Assembly: GCA_964501915.1 (NCBI GenBank) | Contig: CAZCVP010000009.1 | Span: 1 to 64,000, forward strand | Direction of reading: 5' to 3' | Length of the DNA: 64,000 nucleotides | Source of the DNA: CAYFPX01 sp964501915 | GTDB lineage: Bacteria; Myxococcota_A; UBA796; CAJQPC01 | Part shown: positions 34,162 to 42,733 of the stretch, piece after piece | How the letters are laid out: every line of letters begins with the position of its first letter | How positions within the stretch are numbered: position 1 is the first letter of the stretch | The notes under the pieces: model-generated | Database searches by the model: none | Told to the model about the DNA's origin: nothing | What the model saw: only the letters and a program-made list of their open reading frames with translations | Translations under genes and position numbers: made by a program

Positions 34162-34709
34162 CGCAGCGCCTCCAGCTCCGAGCGGGTGAAGAGGGCCTCC
34201 AGCGTCAGGCCGGCGGCGGCCAGGGCCTCTTTCGCCCCCTCCTCCCGGTCGACGATGGTGAGGGTCTGGACGACCTCGAGCCCTTCGGCTCGGCAGTGCT
34301 CGACGGCCTGCACGAGGGATCCGCCGGTGGTGGTGGTGTCCTCGACCACGCAGACCCGCGAGCCGTCCGGCAGGTTGACGCGACCCTCGACCCTTCGACG
34401 GGTGCCGTGGGACTTGGGCTGCTTGCGCACGATGAAGCCGTGCACGGGTCGGCCCGCGGCGTGCGAGACAGCGGCCACGGCCCCGGCGATGGGGTCGGCC
34501 CCCACGCTCAGGCCTCCGACCCCCTGCACGCCCTCGGCGAGCCGGGCGACGACGAGCTGTCCGATGAGCCAGGCACCCTCGGCGTGCAGGGTGGTCTGGC
34601 GCCCGTCGACGTAGAAGTCGCTGGTTCGGCCCGAAGCCAGGGTGAAGGTCCCGAAGCGCACGGAGCGCTCGCGGATGATCTCGAGGAGGCGCTGCCGCTG
34701 CTTCGACAT
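34158..34709 (-). CDS. pyrE: Orotate phosphoribosyltransferase
   Basis: 183 aa from ATG 34709. It makes orotidine 5'-phosphate from orotate and PRPP. The PRPP-binding motif VCVVEDTTTTGGS and the GGLSVGADPIAG and FIVRKQPKSHG (catalytic-loop Lys) segments are clear. It lies 18 bp after the lipase-like gene and overlaps the peptidase gene by 4 bp. Confidence 0.95.
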   Translation of the reverse strand: MSKQRQRLLEIIRERSVRFGTFTLASGRTSDFYVDGRQTTLHAEGAWLIGQLVVARLAEGVQGVGGLSVGADPIAGAVAAVSHAAGRPVHGFIVRKQPKSHGTRRRVEGRVNLPDGSRVCVVEDTTTTGGSLVQAVEHCRAEGLEVVQTLTIVDREEGAKEALAAAGLTLEALFTRSELEALR

Positions 34710-34727
34710 GGGCCCCACTAACAACGA

Positions 34728-35561
34728 TCAGGTCATCGGCGTGAAGCTCGCCTCGCGCTTCAGCCACTCCGTCACGTCGTGGAGGATCTGCTCCTTCTCC
34801 GGCTCGTTGAAGAGCTCGTGGTAGAGGCCGGGGTAGTTGATGCAGTCCTTGTCGTTGGCGCCATAGCGCTCGAAGAAGTCGTGGCTGGCCTCGACCGAGG
34901 TGATGCGGTCTCCCTCGCCGACCAGCACCAGCATCGGCGTGCTGAAGCTCCTGGCGTCCTGGAAGACCCGGTCGATGGCCGTGAGCATCTCGGTGTACCA
35001 GCGCGGCGTGATGGTGCCGTACACCAGGGTGTCCTCCTCGTAGCGACGCACGACATCGACGTCCCGAGAGAGGTGGTTGGTGTCGAGCTCGTTGCCCAGC
35101 GGCAGCGTGGGCCAGATCCTGGACAAGAGCCCGGCCGCCCAGATCTTGATCGCCGGCGCGTCGACGGCGACGCCCAGCAGGGGGTTGCTGATGCAGACCC
35201 CGAGCACCTCGGGCCCGATCGGCTTGCGCAGGGCGTCGAGGGCCACCAGGCCGCCCATCGAGTGGGCGACGACATAGTGGGAGCGCCCGATCTTGTAGGC
35301 GGCGGCGCGGAAGTCATCGACGTAGCGTCGCCACTCGTCGACGTGGCCGCGCTTGCCCTCGCTGTCTCCGTGGCCGCGGAGCTCGACGCCCGTCACCTGG
35401 TAGCCGGCGGTCGTCAGCGCCTCGGCGACGTGGTCGTAGCGCCCCATGTGCTCGGCCAGGCCGTGCACCAGCAGGATGTCGGCCCGAGGCTGTCCGTCCG
35501 GACTCCACTGGACCAGGTTCAGGGTGGTGCCGTCGCGAGAGGTGGTGGGGATCTTCTTCAT
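34728..35561 (-). CDS. Alpha/beta hydrolase, monoacylglycerol lipase-like
   Basis: 277 aa from ATG 35561. Motifs of the serine-aminopeptidase S33/MGL group: ILLVHGLAEHMGRYDHVAE, ELRGHGDSEGKRGH, nucleophile AHSMGG with Ser101, LVGEGDRITSVEAS (Asp) and GLYHELFNEPEK (His). It probably cleaves monoacylglycerol or lysolipid esters. The ATG overlaps the stop of the TRAP permease gene, which suggests that it works on what the transporter handles. Confidence 0.9.
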   Translation of the reverse strand: MKKIPTTSRDGTTLNLVQWSPDGQPRADILLVHGLAEHMGRYDHVAEALTTAGYQVTGVELRGHGDSEGKRGHVDEWRRYVDDFRAAAYKIGRSHYVVAHSMGGLVALDALRKPIGPEVLGVCISNPLLGVAVDAPAIKIWAAGLLSRIWPTLPLGNELDTNHLSRDVDVVRRYEEDTLVYGTITPRWYTEMLTAIDRVFQDARSFSTPMLVLVGEGDRITSVEASHDFFERYGANDKDCINYPGLYHELFNEPEKEQILHDVTEWLKREASFTPMT

Positions 35562-37936
35562 CAGTCCAACAGGGCCAGTGAGAGCTGAGGGAACCACGCG
35601 ATCACAGCGAGGCAGAACAACATCAGGAGCAGGAAGGGCAGGGCGCCACGGATGACCTGGACGATCGGTCGATCGAACACGGTGGAGGCCACGAAGAGGT
35701 TGATGCCCATCGGAGGTGTCAGGTATCCGAGCTCGAGGTTCACGATGAACATGATTCCGAAGTGGACTGGATCCATGCCATAGCCGACGGCGATAGGCGC
35801 CAACAGCGGGGCCACGATGAGGATCGCTGACAGGATCTCCATGATGCAGCCGAGCACCAGGAGGAAGATGTTCACCAGGATGATGAACTTCCACTGGGAG
35901 TCGACCTGGGTGGCCAGCCAGGCGGCGGCGTCCTGGGGGATCTCCTGGAAGGTGAGGAACTTGTTGAAGGCGATGGCGAGCACGATGATCAGGAAGAGGC
36001 TTCCCATCATCACGCCGGACTCGACCAGGACACGCGGCAGGTCCGGGAGCTTCAGCTCGCGGTGGACGAGCAGCTCGACGACGAGGGCGTAGACGACCGC
36101 CACGGCTGCCGCTTCGGTGACCGTGAAGCGCAGTGGTCCGAGCCAGCCGTAGATCCCGCCGAGGATCAGCACCGGCAGCGCCAGCGACAGGATCCCGCGC
36201 TTCAGGTGCAGGAGCAGGTTGCCCCAGTAGCCACCCTCCGGCTCCCAGGGCGCCAGGTCGACGTCCGGGGCGCCGGGCCGGGTCCGATACATCGTGTAGA
36301 AGGCGAGCACCAGCGCGATGAAGATGCCGGGCAGGATGCCGGCCTTGAACAGCTCCGCTGGGCTGATGATGTTCTGCGGCGTCGACACCATGATCGCGTA
36401 GATGATCATCGGTACCGAGGGCGGGATGATGATGCCCAACGAACCGGCCGAGGTGAGCACACCGAGCGAGTAGTCCTCGGGGTAGCGCTCCCGGTTGAGC
36501 ATCGGGAAGAGGATGGTCCCGATGGCGATGACCGTGACCGGTGACGAGCCGGAGATGGCCGCGAAGATGCAGCAGGCGAAGATGGTGGCCAGGCCGAGCC
36601 CGCCCGGCACGGGTCCGAGGATGGCGCGGGCGACCCCGATCAGGCGGTCGGCGATCGAGCCGCCGGTCATCACGGCCCCGGCGAGCACGAAGAACGGGAT
36701 CGCCAGCAGCTCCTGCTTCTTGGTGGCGTCGAACATGTCCGTCGCCACGGCGACGCCGCTCAGGTCGGAGATCAGCATCACGCAGCCCAGGGCGGCGACG
36801 CCGATGGCGGCGAAGAGCGGTGCGCCGACGAGCACCAGGGACACCCCAGCGACGGCGATGAGCCAGCCCGTGCCCGTGACCAGCCCCGCGCAGAGACCGA
36901 TGAGCACACCGGGCAACAGCCCAGCGATGAGGATGTCCCGGCCTGTCCGCTGACCACCTGGATGGGCTGGAGGGCCGATCTCACCACGACCCGCCGGGGT
37001 CCCGACGCGCCCCAGGAGCCCCTTGGCGCCGAAGCGCACGGCCATCAGGAGGAAGGAGAGCGGCAGGACCGCCTGGCAGAGCCAGAGAGGGAAGCCGGCC
37101 CCGGCCTCGACCTGCGGCCAGACCACGGGGTCGCCGAACTCCAGGGTGGGTTCCCAGATCAGGGGGAGGGTGGAGAGCAGGGCGAACAGCGCCGCGATGC
37201 CCGCCACGGCGTCCAGGGCCCAGCGGGCCCACCTGCCGTTGCGGTCCTCCCGATCGTCGAAGCGCCTCACGGCGGCCAGGGCCGCGATCACGATGCCCCA
37301 CTGCACGACCAGCGCCGTCCAGTCGACCTGTCCTGGGACCGGCAGGCGGTCTACGAGCCCATTCAGCGGGGCCTCCAGGAAGGGCCAGACCGTGAGCCCG
37401 TCCATCTGGTCCCCGAACTCCAGGGCCTCCGCGGACAGGGTCCAGGAGTAGCCCATCAGCTTCCAGCACAGGCCGGCCGCCACCAGGGCGGAGAAGCGCT
37501 GGGCGAACCGGGCCGCACCAGGGGAGAGCAGGCGCTCCGTGGCGTCGACGGCGAGGTGCTTGCCGTCGCGGGTCGCCAGGGACGCCCCCAGGAAGCCCAC
37601 CCAGACCATGAGCACCATGGCCATGTTCGGGCCCCCAGGGATGTCGAAGGACATCTCCGGGCCTTCCCGCTGGAGGTAGTCGAAGAACGACAGGAAGACC
37701 ATGACCAGCATGGCCACGCTGAGGAAGGCGCGCTCCAGCCAGCAGACGACCCGGTCCAGCGCGTCGAGCAGGGTCTCGACGACCAGCACCAGGCCGGTGA
37801 TCGAGAGGATGAGCCAGAAGATCAGCGACCGGATCGGACCCCGCCAGAGCCAATACCAGCCGTCCCGGATGCCGCGTGCTGCGCCGCCGAAGACGAAGTC
37901 CACGACGTCGAAGAAGCGGGCGAAGAGGCTGATCAT
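35561..37936 (-). CDS. TRAP transporter permease, fused small (DctQ) and large (DctM) subunits
   Basis: 791 aa. Residues 1 to about 330 contain the four-helix DctQ-type membrane part (MVWVGFLGASLATRDGKHLAVDA) with extra segments. Residues about 350-791 are DctM-like with many hydrophobic segments, including AGAVMTGGSIADRLI, ISGSSPVTVIAIG and LGIIIPPSVPMIIYAI. This is the ion-coupled permease of a tripartite periplasmic transporter. It lies between dctP and the lipase-like gene. Confidence 0.94.
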   Translation of the reverse strand: MISLFARFFDVVDFVFGGAARGIRDGWYWLWRGPIRSLIFWLILSITGLVLVVETLLDALDRVVCWLERAFLSVAMLVMVFLSFFDYLQREGPEMSFDIPGGPNMAMVLMVWVGFLGASLATRDGKHLAVDATERLLSPGAARFAQRFSALVAAGLCWKLMGYSWTLSAEALEFGDQMDGLTVWPFLEAPLNGLVDRLPVPGQVDWTALVVQWGIVIAALAAVRRFDDREDRNGRWARWALDAVAGIAALFALLSTLPLIWEPTLEFGDPVVWPQVEAGAGFPLWLCQAVLPLSFLLMAVRFGAKGLLGRVGTPAGRGEIGPPAHPGGQRTGRDILIAGLLPGVLIGLCAGLVTGTGWLIAVAGVSLVLVGAPLFAAIGVAALGCVMLISDLSGVAVATDMFDATKKQELLAIPFFVLAGAVMTGGSIADRLIGVARAILGPVPGGLGLATIFACCIFAAISGSSPVTVIAIGTILFPMLNRERYPEDYSLGVLTSAGSLGIIIPPSVPMIIYAIMVSTPQNIISPAELFKAGILPGIFIALVLAFYTMYRTRPGAPDVDLAPWEPEGGYWGNLLLHLKRGILSLALPVLILGGIYGWLGPLRFTVTEAAAVAVVYALVVELLVHRELKLPDLPRVLVESGVMMGSLFLIIVLAIAFNKFLTFQEIPQDAAAWLATQVDSQWKFIILVNIFLLVLGCIMEILSAILIVAPLLAPIAVGYGMDPVHFGIMFIVNLELGYLTPPMGINLFVASTVFDRPIVQVIRGALPFLLLMLFCLAVIAWFPQLSLALLD

Positions 37937-37994
37937 GGAAGCTCACCAGGACGCGTCGCCGCTCTCCGGCGGCGCGGGGGCTCGACGCTCGGCT

Positions 37995-39014
37995 CTACCG
38001 CATGGTCTTCAGCCGAGCCTGGACCTTGTCGTAGGTGGGCTCGAGCTCGGGGTGGTCGGCCAGAAACTGGGCGTGCACCGGACGGGTGGCCTGCTCGAAC
38101 ACCTGGCGTTGGGCATCGTCGAGGGGCACCACAGTGGTCCCCATCTCGGCGATGGTCTGGAGCATCTCCTGCTCCAGCGCCCTCACCCCGGTCCGGCCCT
38201 TGTCGGCCTCGACCTTGGGGTCGCCCATCACCACCGCCTGCAGGTCCGCGGGCAGCTTGTCGAAGAAGCGCTTGGAGTAGACGATGGCCGCGGGCTGGTG
38301 GATGTGCCGCGAGAGCGTGTAGTGGCTCATGGGCTCGATCCAGCCCGACGCCAGGGAGAACAGCGGCGTGTTGTCGAAGCCATCGACGATGCCGGTGTTG
38401 ATGGCAGACAGCACCTCGGAGGTGGGCTTGGTCACCGCCTGGACACCGAGCGCCTTCCACATCGCGATGTGGACCGGGGCCTCCTGGGAGCGCATCTTGT
38501 ACTGGCGGAGCTGCTCCAGCGTGGTCGCCGGGCCCCCACGGGTGGCGAAGGACCGCCAGCCGTTGATGGCCCAGAAGCCGAGCACGAAGCCCTTCTGCGA
38601 GAGGGCCTCGGCTGTCGGGTCGAAGAGGACCTCGTCCAGGATGGCGTCGGCCTCGGTGTCCGAGCGGAAGAGGTAGGGCAGCTCCGGCAGCTCGAGCATC
38701 GGGACGTTGGCGCCCTGAGCCACCGCTGCAGTGGACATGCCGCCGGCCTGGAGGCGCTCCCCCCGGCGGATGTCGCGGGTCATCTCGATCTCGCCGCCCA
38801 GCACGCCGTTGAGGAAGGTCTTGACCTTGATGGCCCCACCGGAGTCCCGCTCGATGCGGACCTTGGTGTCCTTGACCTGGTCGGCCCAGGGGGTGCCTTC
38901 CGGGGCGACCGTGCCGAAGTTCATGACGAACTGCGGCTCGGCCTCGACAGTGGACAGCGGGAGGGCGAGGGCCGCCAGGGCGAACCCGACCGCGAGGAGC
39001 GTGCGCACCTTCAT
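37995..39014 (-). CDS. dctP: TRAP transporter substrate-binding protein DctP
   Basis: 339 aa from ATG 39014. Signal peptide MKVRTLLAVGFALAALALPL ending near TVEA, then a DctP-family domain: FGTVAPEGTPWADQV, VQAVTKPTSEVLSAINTGIVDGFDNTP, HYTLSRHIHQPAAIVYSKRFFDKLP. Periplasmic receptor for the fused permease. It starts 14 bp after the TatT-like gene, as in TatT/TatP pairs of spirochaetes and other bacteria. Confidence 0.94.
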   Translation of the reverse strand: MKVRTLLAVGFALAALALPLSTVEAEPQFVMNFGTVAPEGTPWADQVKDTKVRIERDSGGAIKVKTFLNGVLGGEIEMTRDIRRGERLQAGGMSTAAVAQGANVPMLELPELPYLFRSDTEADAILDEVLFDPTAEALSQKGFVLGFWAINGWRSFATRGGPATTLEQLRQYKMRSQEAPVHIAMWKALGVQAVTKPTSEVLSAINTGIVDGFDNTPLFSLASGWIEPMSHYTLSRHIHQPAAIVYSKRFFDKLPADLQAVVMGDPKVEADKGRTGVRALEQEMLQTIAEMGTTVVPLDDAQRQVFEQATRPVHAQFLADHPELEPTYDKVQARLKTMR

Positions 39015-39028
39015 GCTTGTACTCAGGT

Positions 39029-39898
39029 CTACTGGATGAAGAGCTCGTCCCGCTCCGCCATCAGCGCTCGGGCCTTGCGGACCTCGGCCTCCTGCTCGGG
39101 GATGATCTCCGGGATGACATCGACGGGCTGGGAGAGCACGTACTTCAACTGGGTGTCGAAGGTGGCGATGTCCTGGGTCCGTGTGGCCCAGTAGTCGGCC
39201 AGCAGCACGCGGTTGCCGAAGTGGTTCGGGTGCCCGCTGATGGCCTTGTCGAAGTACTCGCGGGACAGGTCGAGGTCCTGGCCGGCGAAGGAGGGGATCG
39301 CGGCGTAGTAGGCGCCCCAGTAGCGGCTGCTGCCTCCGAAGAAGTACTCCGGGTCCAGGTCCGCGATGCGGGTCATCCAGGCCTTGGCGATCGGGATGTT
39401 CTTCAGGGTGGTGCCGAGCCCCTGGGCCTTGGCCCACTTGCCGAGCGCGGAGGCCGTCCAGTAGGTGCAGGGGACGTCGTCGACCACGAGGACGCGAGCG
39501 GCCTCGTCCTCGCCCTCACCCTTCTCGATGAGGCTGGCGAAGGTGTCGTTGGCGCCCATGCACTGCTTGCCGTAGCTGATGGCCGTGTCCCAGGCGGCGA
39601 GCTTGTCTTCGAGCTCGGTCTTGTGACCGTCGCCGAGGAAGTAGTAGCCCCGGACCAGCTTCAGCAGAGCCTCGGTGTCCTTGGGGTTCTGCTCGACGAC
39701 CTGGGCATAGAGATCGAGGGCGGCCTGGAGCTGCACCGCGTCGCCTCGTTGGTCCCAGAGGGCCTCGGCCTCGAGCAGGATCGCGGCGGTGTCGGAGCCG
39801 GCTTCGGCCGCGTTCTCGACGTCGTAGCTTCCCTTGTGCTTCGAGCCACAAGCGGTGGTGAGCAAGACGGCCGCGGCGGCCAACACGATGCGCTTCAT
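39029..39898 (-). CDS. TRAP-associated TPR lipoprotein (TatT family)
   Basis: 289 aa from ATG 39898. An ATG two codons upstream is too close to the GGAGG site. Signal MKRIVLAAAAVLLTTACGSK has lipobox TTAC. The helical repeat body has WDQRGDAVQLQAALDLYAQVVEQNPKDTEALLKLVRGYYFLG and the conserved WMTRIADLDPEYFFGGSSRYWGAYYA. It matches the periplasmic TatT component known from Treponema (Tp0956), which forms a trimer and partners the DctP-like protein. First gene of the operon. Confidence 0.9.
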   Translation of the reverse strand: MKRIVLAAAAVLLTTACGSKHKGSYDVENAAEAGSDTAAILLEAEALWDQRGDAVQLQAALDLYAQVVEQNPKDTEALLKLVRGYYFLGDGHKTELEDKLAAWDTAISYGKQCMGANDTFASLIEKGEGEDEAARVLVVDDVPCTYWTASALGKWAKAQGLGTTLKNIPIAKAWMTRIADLDPEYFFGGSSRYWGAYYAAIPSFAGQDLDLSREYFDKAISGHPNHFGNRVLLADYWATRTQDIATFDTQLKYVLSQPVDVIPEIIPEQEAEVRKARALMAERDELFIQ

Positions 39899-39948
39899 CT
39901 TCATCCTCCGGTCGTTTCCGCCGGCAAATGGGGGGGATTGGACAGCGA

Positions 39949-39977
39949 CCTATAGGCGATTGACCCCGTCGCGGCAA
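39949..39977 (-). promoter_or_regulatory. Possible promoter of the TRAP operon
   Basis: On the - strand: -35 TTGCCG (39977-39972), 17-bp spacer, -10 TATAGG (39954-39949), about 50 bp before the TatT start. Good spacing, moderate match. Confidence 0.45.
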
Positions 39978-40026
39978 CGTGGTGCCCGGCCACCGTGACG
40001 ACCCGGTGACCGGACCCGAGATCGCC

Positions 40027-40055
40027 TTGCGTGGCCTGATTGGGAGCCATATCTG
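40027..40055 (+). promoter_or_regulatory. Possible promoter of guaB
   Basis: TTGCGT at 40027-40032, 17-bp spacer and TATCTG at 40050-40055. The same -10 sequence is used at tRNA-Gly. It leaves a leader of about 35 nt before the GTG start. Confidence 0.45.
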
Positions 40056-40096
40056 AGGACGCCCGCACCCGGGGGGCCCACCACGGAGGTGTGCCC

Positions 40097-41578
40097 GTGC
40101 TCGATGCCCAGCCCCGGCTTGCCCTGACCTTCGACGATGTGCTGCTGGTCCCCGGCCGCTCGGACGTGCTCCCGGCCCAGGTCGACGTGACCACGCGGCT
40201 CACACCGACCCTGGAGCTGAACATCCCGCTGGTGTCGGCGGCGATGGACACCGTGACCGAGGCGGCCTGTGCGATCGCCATGGCCCGCCACGGGGGCATC
40301 GGCGTCATCCACAAGAACTTCTCCCCCGCCCGGCAGGCCCAGGAGGTCGCCAAGGTGAAGAAAGCGGTCACGGGTGTGATCTCCGACCCCTTCACCCTGG
40401 CGCCCGGACGCTCACTGGCAGAGGCGAGGGACCTGATGCGCTCCAAGTCGATCAGCGGGATCCCGATCGTGGTCGACGGGCGGGCCGTCGGCATCCTCAC
40501 CAACCGGGACCTCCGCTTCGAGCGCAACCTGGACCGACCGATCCGCGAGGTCATGACCCGCGACGGGCTGGTCAGCGTGCCGCCGGGGACGTCGCTGGAG
40601 CGGGCCAAGGACCTGCTCCAGGAGCACAAGATCGAGAAGCTCCTGGTGGTGGACGAGGAGGGTCGTCTCTGCGGCTTGCTGACCATCAAGGACATCGAGA
40701 ACGCCAGCCGCTACCCCCTGTCGGTCTCCGACGACCAGGGGCGGTTGGTGTGCTGCGCGGCGGTCGGCCCCGGGCAGCCGGAGCGGATCCAGGCGCTGGT
40801 GGAGGCGGGGGTCGACGTGATCGTCGTGGACACCGCACACGGCCACAGCGCCGGAGTGCTGCGTGCGGTCGACCAGATCGTCCAGGACTTCCCCCAGCTC
40901 CGGGGTCGGGTCGTCGCGGGCAACATCGCCACCGCGGAGGCGACGGAGGCCTGCATCGCGGCCGGGGCTGCCGCGGTGAAGGTCGGCATCGGCCCCGGCT
41001 CGATCTGCACCACGCGGGTGGTGGCGGGTGTCGGGGTGCCCCAGCTCACCGCCATCGCCGACGTCGCCGCTGTCGCTGCGAAGGCCGGCGTGCCGGTCAT
41101 CGCCGATGGCGGCATCAAGTTCTCCGGCGACGCGGCCAAGGCCGTGGCCGCAGGCGCCGACTGCGTGATGATCGGGTCGCTGCTGGCCGGCACGGACGAG
41201 AGCCCGGGCGAGGTGATCCTGCTCGGCGGTCGCCGCTACAAGTCCTACCGGGGCATGGGCTCGATGGCCGCGATGAAGGCCGGCTCGGCGGATCGCTACT
41301 TCCAGGAGCACGACGAGCTGGGCGATCCCGAGGCGGGCATGCGCAAGCTCGTGCCCGAAGGCATCGAGGGGCGGGTCCCCTACAAGGGCCCCGTGGGCGA
41401 TGTCCTGTACCAGATGGTCGGCGGCCTGAGGGCGGCGATGGGCTACACCGGTTCGGCGTCGATCCCGGGCATGCAGCAGGGCGCACGCTTCGTGCGCATG
41501 ACGGCCGCCGGGCTCACGGAGAGCCACGTGCACGACGTCACGATCACCAAGGAGGCGCCGAACTACCGCGGGTCCTGA
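40097..41578 (+). CDS. guaB: Inosine-5'-monophosphate dehydrogenase
   Basis: 493 aa from GTG 40097, chosen because GGAGG lies 7 bp upstream. A GTG at 40091 is too close and further starts lack a site. NAD-dependent oxidation of IMP to XMP, the committed step to GMP. The catalytic loop GSICTTR has Cys304. Two CBS domains span about residues 95-205. The flap region KGPVGDVLYQMVGGLRAAMGYTG is present. Confidence 0.96.
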   Translation: MLDAQPRLALTFDDVLLVPGRSDVLPAQVDVTTRLTPTLELNIPLVSAAMDTVTEAACAIAMARHGGIGVIHKNFSPARQAQEVAKVKKAVTGVISDPFTLAPGRSLAEARDLMRSKSISGIPIVVDGRAVGILTNRDLRFERNLDRPIREVMTRDGLVSVPPGTSLERAKDLLQEHKIEKLLVVDEEGRLCGLLTIKDIENASRYPLSVSDDQGRLVCCAAVGPGQPERIQALVEAGVDVIVVDTAHGHSAGVLRAVDQIVQDFPQLRGRVVAGNIATAEATEACIAAGAAAVKVGIGPGSICTTRVVAGVGVPQLTAIADVAAVAAKAGVPVIADGGIKFSGDAAKAVAAGADCVMIGSLLAGTDESPGEVILLGGRRYKSYRGMGSMAAMKAGSADRYFQEHDELGDPEAGMRKLVPEGIEGRVPYKGPVGDVLYQMVGGLRAAMGYTGSASIPGMQQGARFVRMTAAGLTESHVHDVTITKEAPNYRGS

Positions 41579-41964
41579 CCGGCGGGTCCGCGCTGGTTGC
41601 CGTCAGCGAGGAGCAGCTCCGGTGGCTCCACGCGATGGCGGCCAACGATCTCGTGCTCGTGCTCGTTCTGGTCCTCGACCTCGACCTCGACCCCCCCCCC
41701 CCGCGGGAACCAGGAGGGTGGGCAGCGGTGGGGACCCCCCACAACCACACCCAATGAAACCCANNNNNNNNNNGTTGGCGGCCAAAGTTTTCGTGCGCGT
41801 TGTCGTTTTGGTCCGCGCCCCCGCCCCCCCCCCCCCCCCCCCCGGAGGACAGCGGAGGGTGGGCAGCGATGGGGACCCCGGACGACGACGCCCGTTGATC
41901 GGCTTCGGCGCAGCAGGCTGGTCCTCGTGGCGGACCACCGACCTCCTCCTGCGCGAGGCGAGCC
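41579..41964. other. guaB-rplC intergenic region with assembly gap
   Basis: 386 bp without a gene. It holds ten Ns at 41764-41773 flanked by homopolymer C runs (12 at 41691-41702, 20 at 41824-41843). The sequence on the left of the gap (about 41636-41738) and on its right (about 41776-41879) is the same sequence with many small errors. This is best explained by overlapping, poorly sequenced contig ends, not by a biological repeat. Confidence 0.8.
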
Positions 41965-42612
41965 TCAGCCCTTGGCCGCCCGCCGGACCGTCACGTACCC
42001 GCCGTTGGGCCCGGGAATCCCGCCCTTCACGTAGAGCAGGTTGTTCTCGGCGTCCACCTTGGCCACGGTCAGGCTCATGATGGTGACGCGCTTGTTGCCC
42101 ATCTGGCCGGGCATCTTGCGACCCTTGGCCACGTGGCCCGGTGTGAGGCGGGTCCCGATCGAACCACCATGACGGAAGAACTCGTGGGTGCCGTGGGTGC
42201 GCAGGAAGCCACGGAAGTTGAACTTCTTCATGACGCCAGCGAAGCCGCGGCCCTTGGAGGTGCCGGTCACGTCCACCTTGTCACCCTCGTTGAAGAGGTC
42301 GGCCGGGCCGAGGCTCTGGCCGACGCTGTAGGCGCCGGCGGTCTCGGCGTCGACGCGGATCTCGCGGACCAGCTTCTTGGGGGTCGTGCTGGCCTTGTCG
42401 AAGTGCCCGGTCTCCGGCTTGTTCGTCCGGTGGGCCTTCTGCTCGTCGAAGCCGAGCTGCACGGCGGTGTAGCCGTCGGTCTCGCCGTCCTTGACCTGGA
42501 GCACCGTGTTGGGGCCGACCTCGACCACGGTGACGGGGACGACGACGCCGTCGTCGTCGAAGAACTGGGTCATGCCGATCTTGCGACCGAGCAGGCCAGG
42601 GTTCTCGTTCAT
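41965..42612 (-). CDS. rplC: 50S ribosomal protein L3, displaced from the S10 operon
   Basis: 215 aa from ATG 42612, preceded by GGAGGAC. It starts MNENPGLLGRKIGMTQFF and has DVTGTSKGRGFAGVMKKFNF, HGSIGTRL-like GGSIGTRLTPG and the GQMGNKRVT motif. The gene is intact and full length. L3 is a primary 23S rRNA binder needed to start 50S assembly. No other rplC is in the window, and the rpsJ-rplD junction at 455-463 lacks it. It appears to be a single-gene unit downstream of the Nfs/Glt cluster. Confidence 0.96.
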   Translation of the reverse strand: MNENPGLLGRKIGMTQFFDDDGVVVPVTVVEVGPNTVLQVKDGETDGYTAVQLGFDEQKAHRTNKPETGHFDKASTTPKKLVREIRVDAETAGAYSVGQSLGPADLFNEGDKVDVTGTSKGRGFAGVMKKFNFRGFLRTHGTHEFFRHGGSIGTRLTPGHVAKGRKMPGQMGNKRVTIMSLTVAKVDAENNLLYVKGGIPGPNGGYVTVRRAAKG

Positions 42613-42689
42613 GATGTCCTCCGCAGTGGACCGCACCGTGCGAGGTGCGTTCGTGCGTGCCCGGGCGGGTCGTTCCGCGCGGACCCGGG

Positions 42690-42718
42690 CGTCTATCCGA
42701 GCCTGCTTCCGCAGGCAA
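42690..42718 (-). promoter_or_regulatory. Possible promoter and structured leader of rplC
   Basis: On the - strand: TTGCCT (42718-42713), 17-bp spacer, TAGACG (42695-42690). A 6-bp hairpin GCCTGC-TTCC-GCAGGC (42701-42716) lies between the boxes and may instead end the upstream lipoprotein gene. The leader between here and the ATG has further GC-rich inverted repeats (CCCGGG arms; CGCAC/GTGCG). Supports independent expression of rplC. Confidence 0.35.
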
Positions 42719-42733
42719 GAGGACCGTTGCGGG

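Noticed and set aside
41636..41879. Biological repeat or mobile-element end around the N run
   Set aside because: The two copies differ by scattered errors and homopolymer length exactly at contig ends, as expected from poor reads of one locus.
41597..42080. Open frames running across the N run
   Set aside because: They read through ambiguous bases and poly-C into Pro/Arg runs and have no homology that I can see.
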